Positions 1-5,106 of a stretch of DNA of 9,260 nucleotides are shown in pieces. Numbering within the stretch: the stretch's first letter is position 1; every line of letters starts with the position of its first letter. Both the position numbers and the translations under genes were made by a program. The stretch is taken from NCBI GenBank assembly GCA_017520105.1, contig JAFWRL010000210.1, positions 1-9,260 of the forward strand, read 5' to 3'. Origin of the DNA: Fibrobacter sp. Its GTDB lineage: Bacteria; Fibrobacterota; Fibrobacteria; Fibrobacterales; Fibrobacteraceae. The notes beneath the pieces are model-generated. The model saw nothing but the letters and a program-made list of their open reading frames with translations, was not told where the DNA came from and made no database searches.

Positions 1-1422
1 AAGGCGAAGGACCGTGAACAAATTATCAGCCTCGTTCGCGAAGGGCTTACGCCTTACCTCAAGCGTTTGCACCGCAAGGAGGTTACAGACGAAGAAATCG
101 GCAAGCTCATCGAAATCCCGATCCGCCGTATAAGCCATTACGACCGCGAAAAGGCCGACCAGCTCTTGAAGGAACTGGAAGAAAGCATTGCAACCTGCAA
201 GTACAACCAGGAACACATTATCGATTACGCCGTGAACCACTTCAAGAACATCTTGAAGAAGTACGGCGAAGGCAAGGAACGCCGCACGCAGATTGCCGAA
301 TTCGGTAAGGTGAACGCCGTGCACGTGGCTCTTGCAAACCAGAAGCTCTACGTGAACCGCAAGGAAGGTTTCGTAGGCACGGGCATGAAGAAGGAAGAAT
401 ACCTCTTCGACGTGTCGGAATACGATGACCTGATTGTGTTCAAGGCCGACGGCAGCTACAAGATTGTGAAAGTCAGCGACAAGGACTTTGTCGGAAAAGA
501 CATTATCTTAGTCGAAAAGTTCAACAAGGACGACGAACGCCATATCTACAACGTCATCCACCAGGATGGCAAAGACGGTTACGCTTACATCAAGCGCTTC
601 AACGTCGGCGGCGTGACTCGCGACAAGGATTACTATATGGGCAAGAACAAGCCTGGTAGCAAGATTCTTTACATGTCGAGCAACTTAAACGGCGAAGCCG
701 AAGTCGTGGAAGTCATCTTGAAGCCGCGTCCGCGTATCAAACTGAATTTTGAAGTCGATTTTAGCGAAGTCGAAGTCAAGGGACGTGGCGCCATTGGCAA
801 CATCGTTTCTAAGTACCCGATTAAGACGGTCAAGAGGCTGCGCAAGGGCGTTTCGACACTTGGCGCAAGAGTGCTCTACTTTGACGCTCCGAGCGGAATC
901 GTCTCGACGCAGAAGAAGGGCGATTGCCTCGGTGAATTTGGCGAAAACGACAAGTTGCTCATCATCAAGCAAGATGGTAGCGCACGCGTCCACAACATGG
1001 CAGACCCGATTCTCGTGGGTTCGAACATCAAGTATCTGCACAAGTACGACCCCGCACAGGTCTTTACGGTGCTCTACTTCGAAGGCTCGAATTTCAACTA
1101 CATGGTCAAGCGCTTCAACCTCGAAGGCTGCCCCATGACGACGGAATTCAGCGTGGTCTCCGATCACAAGGACACGAAGCTCATCGAGCTCTTTGCTACA
1201 GACGACGCTCGCGAACTGATGGAATACCAGGTCGGTCGCGAAGTCCAGAAGGAAGAACTCGACTTGACGGAAATTGCGGAAGTCAAGGGCTACAAGGCTC
1301 TCGGAAGCAAGTTCACCGCCAAGAAGATCAAGCGTGTGAGTCGCATTTCGCCGGCAGATCCGTTTAGCGACGGTAGCGGCGACGCCAGCGACAACTCGCA
1401 AGAAGAGCCGAGTCTGTTCTAG
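1..1422 (+). CDS. parC: DNA topoisomerase IV subunit A, C-terminal part (5' end outside window)
   Basis: This is the breaking-and-rejoining subunit of a type IIA topoisomerase. With ParE it decatenates daughter chromosomes in the cytoplasm. The frame is open from base 1, so 473 residues are visible and the TTG at 67 is not a real start. The first ~95 visible residues are helical and match the end of the coiled-coil/C-gate region, with EEIGKLIEIPIRRIS followed by KYGEGKERRTQI. The rest is a beta-rich repeat region fitting the C-terminal beta-pinwheel (for example GYAYIKRFNVGGV, then NYMVKRFNLEG). The catalytic tyrosine would lie upstream of the window. No GyrA box (QRRGGKG-like) is visible, which favours ParC over GyrA, and the whole resembles the Bacteroidetes-type ParC. 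The tail, about 20 residues rich in Ser, Asp and Gly, looks disordered. Stop is TAG at 1420-1422. It is convergent with the - strand genes. A GyrA-like paralogue cannot be fully excluded. Confidence 0.85.
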   Translation, partial: KAKDREQIISLVREGLTPYLKRLHRKEVTDEEIGKLIEIPIRRISHYDREKADQLLKELEESIATCKYNQEHIIDYAVNHFKNILKKYGEGKERRTQIAEFGKVNAVHVALANQKLYVNRKEGFVGTGMKKEEYLFDVSEYDDLIVFKADGSYKIVKVSDKDFVGKDIILVEKFNKDDERHIYNVIHQDGKDGYAYIKRFNVGGVTRDKDYYMGKNKPGSKILYMSSNLNGEAEVVEVILKPRPRIKLNFEVDFSEVEVKGRGAIGNIVSKYPIKTVKRLRKGVSTLGARVLYFDAPSGIVSTQKKGDCLGEFGENDKLLIIKQDGSARVHNMADPILVGSNIKYLHKYDPAQVFTVLYFEGSNFNYMVKRFNLEGCPMTTEFSVVSDHKDTKLIELFATDDARELMEYQVGREVQKEELDLTEIAEVKGYKALGSKFTAKKIKRVSRISPADPFSDGSGDASDNSQEEPSLF

Positions 1423-1430
1423 GGAATTCA

Positions 1431-1458
1431 TGGATCCTTCGCGCAGCTCAGGATGACA
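1431..1458 (+). repeat. Palindromic repeat, copy 1 (intergenic)
   Basis: A REP-like imperfect palindrome reading TGGATCC ... AGGATGACA. Outer arms are ATCCT and AGGAT. Inside is a TC/TC mismatch on both sides, then a GC/GC inner pair with loop GCA. It starts 8 bases after the parC stop and is transcribed with the parC message. It is an inverted partner of the copy at 1473-1500, so the two could also pair with each other. Confidence 0.85.
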
Positions 1459-1472
1459 ACGGAATGATAAGC

Positions 1473-1500
1473 TGTCATCCCGAATGCAATGAGGGATCCA
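1473..1500 (-). repeat. Palindromic repeat, copy 2 (intergenic, inverted)
   Basis: Same architecture as copy 1 but on the opposite strand. Read on the - strand the arms are ATCCC and GGGAT, the TC/TC mismatch is kept, and the inner stem is AT/AT with loop TGC. The outer arm differs from copy 1 on both sides at once (T-A changed to C-G), which supports selection on base pairing. The flanks TGG and GACA are retained. Confidence 0.8.
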
Positions 1501-1520
1501 GTTAAATTAATAACTGTGAC

Positions 1521-1556
1521 TGGATTCTTCGAGGCCTACGGCCTCTCAGAATGACG
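1521..1556 (+). repeat. Palindromic repeat, copy 3 (intergenic)
   Basis: Reads TGGATTCTTC ... AGAATGACG. Outer arms are ATTCT (1524-1528) and AGAAT (1548-1552), then TC/TC, then a perfect inner stem GAGGCC (1531-1536) with GGCCTC (1540-1545) around loop TAC. It runs directly into the terminator that follows. Its orientation is opposite to copy 2, so the three copies alternate +, -, +. Confidence 0.85.
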
Positions 1557-1599
1557 ATGCAAAAAACATTAGGCCGGTGGTGAGCCGGTCTTTTTGCAT
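1557..1599. terminator. Bidirectional Rho-independent terminator between convergent genes
   Basis: A G+C-rich hairpin (AGGCCGG at 1571-1577 with CCGGTCT at 1585-1591, one G-T pair) is followed by a T run at 1591-1595. The run is preceded on the left by AAAAAA at 1561-1566, so the - strand transcript also gets a U tract. Outer arms ATGCAAAAA (1557-1565) and TTTTTGCAT (1591-1599) are perfectly complementary. It would end parC from the left and the - strand operon from the right. Confidence 0.85.
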
Positions 1600-1616
1600 T
1601 TAAGAAAACATGTTAT

Positions 1617-2255
1617 TTAAAATTTTGAATCACTAGAATCTCGATCCACCCACCCCAAATAAACTTTCAAATAAAATCGCGGTCCCCTTTTAAGTTCGTA
1701 TGTATTCGTAACCACATAAGCATACGATACAGAAACTCTTAAGAGCACTAAATTGACGTTCAAATCGGCATGTGGCCTGAAATAAAACCTACGACCGGGA
1801 CTAAAAGCAAACCAGTCCATCTTATAACCCACACTCACCGATACAGGAACCCAGCCCTTCCAAAAAAAATACTCCACAGTCGGATTCAACAAAAAAAGTG
1901 ATCCAAAAAAAACGTTCATCAAAACATCATCATCGCGATGGCCTTCACCACGCAACACAACAAACGGAAGGAAAGCAAAAGAAACAAACGAGTTTATTCC
2001 TGATACTCTATGGTCAAAATGACTCGTATCACTTCTATCCGAAATCATGTGGTAACTAAAAACATCAGCATTCAGATAAAGATTTTTCCCAACCGGAATT
2101 CCCCCTTCCAAGGTCATACTACAATCTTCATTATAAACCGCTTTATCATTGACATGATCAGTCCACCCTGTACCTTCACCTCCAAAAAAGAAGCTATCAG
2201 CAAAGGTATGGGAACAGAAGAATATCAAACAACATAGAATCACTATTCGACGCAT
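1617..2255 (-). CDS. Secreted protein of unknown function, possible outer-membrane beta-barrel
   Basis: I do not recognise this 212-residue protein. It begins with a clear Sec signal peptide (MRRIVILCCLIFFCSHTFA, likely cut before DSFFF), so it leaves the cytoplasm. The mature part is rich in aromatic residues, with alternating polar/apolar stretches such as FYFRPHADLNVNLVLLRVSVSYAYV and RFYLKVYLGWV, as expected for membrane-spanning beta strands. The last residue is Phe, which many outer-membrane proteins share, but the preceding DSSDSK does not look like a typical terminal strand. The start is fixed by a good ribosome-binding site. It lies 36 bases after ftsE and just before the terminator, so it is probably the last gene of the unit. 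Its DNA is visibly richer in A+T than its neighbours, with several runs of A on the + strand, which suggests a lineage-specific or recently acquired gene. Confidence 0.75.
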   Translation of the reverse strand: MRRIVILCCLIFFCSHTFADSFFFGGEGTGWTDHVNDKAVYNEDCSMTLEGGIPVGKNLYLNADVFSYHMISDRSDTSHFDHRVSGINSFVSFAFLPFVVLRGEGHRDDDVLMNVFFGSLFLLNPTVEYFFWKGWVPVSVSVGYKMDWFAFSPGRRFYFRPHADLNVNLVLLRVSVSYAYVVTNTYELKRGPRFYLKVYLGWVDRDSSDSKF

Positions 2256-2263
2256 AAATCATA

Positions 2264-2269
2264 CCCTCC
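2264..2269 (-). promoter_or_regulatory. Ribosome-binding site GGAGGG
   Basis: Read on the - strand, GGAGGG lies 8 bases before the ATG at 2255-2253 and selects that start. An ATG at 2262-2260 is out of frame and too close to the site. It is the clearest Shine-Dalgarno sequence in the window. The other - strand starts have weak or no such motif. Confidence 0.75.
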
Positions 2270-2291
2270 AAAATTTCAATACAAGATACTG

Positions 2292-2981
2292 TTAAAGAAT
2301 ATCTCTGTTCAAAAGTTCGCCGTGGCTGAGTTCGAGGCGGCGGAACGGGCTGTTCAGATAAAAGTCTGGGTTATGCGTTGCCATGAGGATGGTCGTGCCG
2401 CGGGCATTGATTTCCTTGAAAATGCAAAAGACTTCTTCAGCGTTTTTCGGGTCCAAGTTACCGGTCGGTTCGTCCGCCAAAAGCAAGTACGGGTTGTGCA
2501 CCATCGCACGGGCAATCGCCACGCGCTGCTGTTCACCGCCCGAAAGCGTGTAAGGCATCGCAAAGCGTTTTTGCGTAATTCCCACAAGTGCTAATGCGTC
2601 AAATACGGCAGAGTTAATCTTGTTACTTGGCGTCCCTACAATGCGGAGCGCGAGTGCCACATTTTCGAAAACATTGCGGTCCGGCAACAGTTTAAAGTCC
2701 TGGAAAATGATTCCCATCTTGCGGCGAAGCGCCTGGATTCTATCGTCCGGAGTGTTCTTGCTATCGTACAATACGTTGTCCGAAAACTTGACCATCACCT
2801 GGCCACCGCGTTCATCGTCCGGGCGTTCGTCCATATAAATGAGCTTGAGCACCGTCGATTTTCCAGCACCGGAATGCCCCGTCAAGAAAACAAACTCGCC
2901 TTTGTTTATACGGAACGTGACGTTGTTCAACGCCTTCCAGTTGGCTTCATAAGATTTCGTGACATGGGTGAAATGAATCAT
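2292..2981 (-). CDS. ftsE: Cell-division ABC transporter ATP-binding protein FtsE
   Basis: FtsE is the cytoplasmic ATPase that pairs with the membrane protein FtsX at the divisome. In characterised bacteria the complex transmits ATP hydrolysis across the membrane to switch on peptidoglycan hydrolases. The 229-residue length fits the family (about 220). Motifs are complete: Walker [10 protein letters not shown] (35-43), Q-loop Gln94, signature LSGGEQQ (146-152), Walker B LLLADE (166-171), D-loop NLDP (175-178) and H-loop His203 in ATHN. The N-terminus [11 protein letters not shown] and the stretch [12 protein letters not shown] are very close to E. coli FtsE. A small insert, [11 protein letters not shown] (51-61), follows Walker A. 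It begins 1 base after the surA stop, implying translational coupling. No FtsX-like membrane protein lies beside it. A LolD/MacB-type ATPase is the alternative, but the FtsE match is strong. Confidence 0.92.
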   Translation of the reverse strand: MIHFTHVTKSYEANWKALNNVTFRINKGEFVFLTGHSGAGKSTVLKLIYMDERPDDERGGQVMVKFSDNVLYDSKNTPDDRIQALRRKMGIIFQDFKLLPDRNVFENVALALRIVGTPSNKINSAVFDALALVGITQKRFAMPYTLSGGEQQRVAIARAMVHNPYLLLADEPTGNLDPKNAEEVFCIFKEINARGTTILMATHNPDFYLNSPFRRLELSHGELLNRDIL

Positions 2982-2982
2982 A

Positions 2983-4266
2983 TTATTCCGTCATTCTGAT
3001 TTCGACGAGAACTTCCTTACGCCACTTCTTGATAAGCTTTTCAAGCTTTTCGTTTTCAAGGTGCGTTGCCGCCATCATTTCAATCTTGCCGTAGTCTTCT
3101 TCGAGCGTGAGTTCACGCACTTGACGAGAATCATCCAGACGGAACAAGTGATAAGCCCCATCAATCAAGACAGGCTCCGAGATTTCACCAACGTTCAAGT
3201 TCGCGACAGGATCGACGTAAGCGGGTTCCATTTCATTACGCTGGAACCAGCCGAGCAAACCGCCCTGGAAATTGCTGGACTTGTCTTCGCTATAGGTCTT
3301 TGCGGCGGCAGCAAACTGTTCCTTGCTCTTGATACTTTTACGGAGAGAATCGGCGAGAGCAACAACAGCCGCAGTATCCTTTGCCGTCGGAATCGTACGC
3401 AAGAGAATTTGTGCAGAACGGACACCATCTTCTTTACGGCCAAGCACGCGGGCAATGTGCCAGCCCAAGTCCGTCTTGACTGGAGTCGCTGCATAATGGC
3501 CGTTTTTCAAACGTTCAATCGCCTTTTCAAAAGCCGGGTCCAAAAGACCACGCTTGAAATAACCGAGGTCTCCCCCCTTGGCAGCAGTACTATCCTGCGA
3601 ATGGTTCTTAGCCAAAAGCTCAAAACTGATTCCAAGGTTCAAGCTATCAATCAACGACTCGGCCACATGCTTCACAGAATCCACAATCACGGAATCCGGC
3701 TTCACCGGAATCTGGATGTGGCTCAGCAATACGCAGTTGAACTGGCGCGGCAGGGAATCCTTGTAATCCTTGTAGAAAAGATCCACCTCTTTTTTCGTCG
3801 GGTGAATCGAGCCAACATGGAGCTGACGCACGCGGGAAATTTCCATGTGGTTGCGGATTTGCTTGCCGAGTTGCTCGCGGTACTGGATCATCGAAAGGCC
3901 AAGCTGCGCACGCACAGCCTTTTCAAGCGTTGCCATGTCAATCTTCTGGCTTGCGGCAATGGACTGGAGATGAGCCGTCACGCGCTGATCCACTTCGGAT
4001 TCCGTAATAACGATGGAATCGCGGTCGATGCGGCTGAGCAAAACTTTTTCTTCAATCATGCGGTCTAGCACAGCTTCTTTCTGCTGCTGTTCCGTCATGT
4101 TCGCTGCTTCGGGCGTATCCTGAAACCTGTAAAGGTTGTTCATGAACTCCGAACGCATAATCGGCTTGCCATCCACGACAGCCGCAATGCCTTCCATCAA
4201 CACGGGTTCGGCAAAGCAGGCGACAGACAGAGCAAAAACAAGAGAGGCAATTCGATTACTAATCAT
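2983..4266 (-). CDS. surA: Periplasmic peptidyl-prolyl isomerase/chaperone SurA (two parvulin domains)
   Basis: SurA binds unfolded outer-membrane proteins in the periplasm and delivers them to the BAM complex. This 427-residue protein matches E. coli SurA in length and order. A signal peptide (residues 1-19, cut after CFA) leads into a SurA N-terminal chaperone domain starting at EGIAAVVDGKPIMRSEF (25-41) and running to about residue 170. Parvulin domain 1 spans ~177-277 (SHIQIPV, GGDLGYFKRG, LGWHI). Parvulin domain 2 spans ~283-378 (SAQILLR, GGLLGWFQRNEM, YHLFRLDD). A charged C-terminal helix (~388-422) follows. The ATG at 4266 overlaps the stop of the upstream lipoprotein gene by one base (TAATG), so the two are probably translated together. 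The last codons contain a short match to the palindromic repeat (see findings). Confidence 0.92.
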   Translation of the reverse strand: MISNRIASLVFALSVACFAEPVLMEGIAAVVDGKPIMRSEFMNNLYRFQDTPEAANMTEQQQKEAVLDRMIEEKVLLSRIDRDSIVITESEVDQRVTAHLQSIAASQKIDMATLEKAVRAQLGLSMIQYREQLGKQIRNHMEISRVRQLHVGSIHPTKKEVDLFYKDYKDSLPRQFNCVLLSHIQIPVKPDSVIVDSVKHVAESLIDSLNLGISFELLAKNHSQDSTAAKGGDLGYFKRGLLDPAFEKAIERLKNGHYAATPVKTDLGWHIARVLGRKEDGVRSAQILLRTIPTAKDTAAVVALADSLRKSIKSKEQFAAAAKTYSEDKSSNFQGGLLGWFQRNEMEPAYVDPVANLNVGEISEPVLIDGAYHLFRLDDSRQVRELTLEEDYGKIEMMAATHLENEKLEKLIKKWRKEVLVEIRMTE

Positions 4267-5069
4267 TATTTTTCCTTTTCGCTAAGAACATTCATCTTCG
4301 TAATTATGGGAATACCCGTTTTCCATTCGTCCTTGAGTCGTTTCAAGACCACATTCTGATGTTCCACCCAAGCCTGCATTGAAACATCCTCAATGACTTC
4401 GTCGAGCGGTCGCGCATCGGCGGAATCCAAACGGCTTGTCACAACGGCAATTTTGGCAGCACCATCGCAAACCTTCATCGGCGAAATGCGACCCACCACG
4501 GCACGTCTAATCGAAGGAATCATGCACGGATCCGGCGTTTTATCGACACCATCAAATTCCCTCATGCGTTTAATCAATCGATGGTTAGGCGGAATAGACT
4601 CAAACTTGGTATTCTTGAATTCCTTGTAATAAATAACTGCAGACTTCCAGTCGGCAAAGGAAAGAATTGCGCCGGAGACCGAGGTTTTACCGTTCAAATA
4701 CAAATTTTTGTTTTTATGGTAAAAGTCAATTTTTTCGCCATCGCTCACCAACATCGTATCAAGGAACGTCTGCATGTAGTAATCGGCCACGATTTTCCGC
4801 TTTGTGCGTTCCAGCACGCGAATAAGTGTCGTATCCTTCAATATACCGTTTTTCACGGCCTGTTGGTAAATAAGTTCTTCGTCAATCCAACGTTGCAAAA
4901 ACAAGATACGTTCGTTATCGCCCCAGGAATCCCAATCTGGGGCATACGTGTATATCTCTGACTGGTGCAACTTGGAATCACCCACCGTAACGATGACGGG
5001 GTCTTTTGTCTTGCAAGCAGACAAAAGCGCCAGACAGAAGGCAAGAAATATACGGATAAGAGATTTCAT
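4266..5069 (-). CDS. SurA/PpiC-like lipoprotein, probable periplasmic chaperone
   Basis: A 267-residue lipoprotein. I place the start at 5069 rather than at the upstream in-frame ATG (5120), because it then begins MKSLIRIFLAFCLALLSAC, a textbook lipoprotein signal with lipobox LSAC and acylated Cys19. The longer version would bury this behind 17 residues and overlap hrpA. The mature part starts DPVIVTVGDSKLHQSEI, typical of the SurA/PrsA N-terminal domain, followed by the helical WIDEELIYQQAVKNGI and RTKRKIVADYYMQTFLDTM. The parvulin region is short and lacks the usual GGDLG motif, so isomerase activity is doubtful. Two Cys (DPCM and KVCDG) could form a disulfide. Residues after Cys19 are KTK with no Asp at +2, so by the E. 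coli rule it would go to the outer membrane. Its coupling to surA and the Bacteroidetes habit of pairing such proteins support a joint role in outer-membrane protein folding. Confidence 0.8.
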   Translation of the reverse strand: MKSLIRIFLAFCLALLSACKTKDPVIVTVGDSKLHQSEIYTYAPDWDSWGDNERILFLQRWIDEELIYQQAVKNGILKDTTLIRVLERTKRKIVADYYMQTFLDTMLVSDGEKIDFYHKNKNLYLNGKTSVSGAILSFADWKSAVIYYKEFKNTKFESIPPNHRLIKRMREFDGVDKTPDPCMIPSIRRAVVGRISPMKVCDGAAKIAVVTSRLDSADARPLDEVIEDVSMQAWVEHQNVVLKRLKDEWKTGIPIITKMNVLSEKEK

Positions 5070-5106
5070 TGCGACAAATTTAGAAAATTCGAGGCCAAGA
5101 AAGTAG

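Noticed and set aside
67..69. TTG start giving a 451-residue protein
   Set aside because: The frame is open to base 1 and the upstream codons continue the ParC match (LVREGLTPYLKRLHRKEV), so the gene starts outside the window.
685..1431. A 248-codon open frame on the - strand
   Set aside because: It is antisense to the conserved ParC C-terminal domain, and its start falls inside the palindrome region just after the parC stop.
2256..2310. A separate promoter for the gene at 1617-2255 (TTAACA as a -35 box)
   Set aside because: No acceptable -10 hexamer lies at the right distance, so read-through from ftsE is simpler.
3061..4068. A 335-codon open frame on the + strand
   Set aside because: It is antisense to surA, which has a clear signal peptide and two parvulin domains. 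The translation looks like a shadow.
4528..4535. A GGATCC near the middle of the lipoprotein gene as another repeat copy
   Set aside because: Only the six-base core is present. There is no paired arm, TC/TC mismatch or GAC flank, so it is likely chance.
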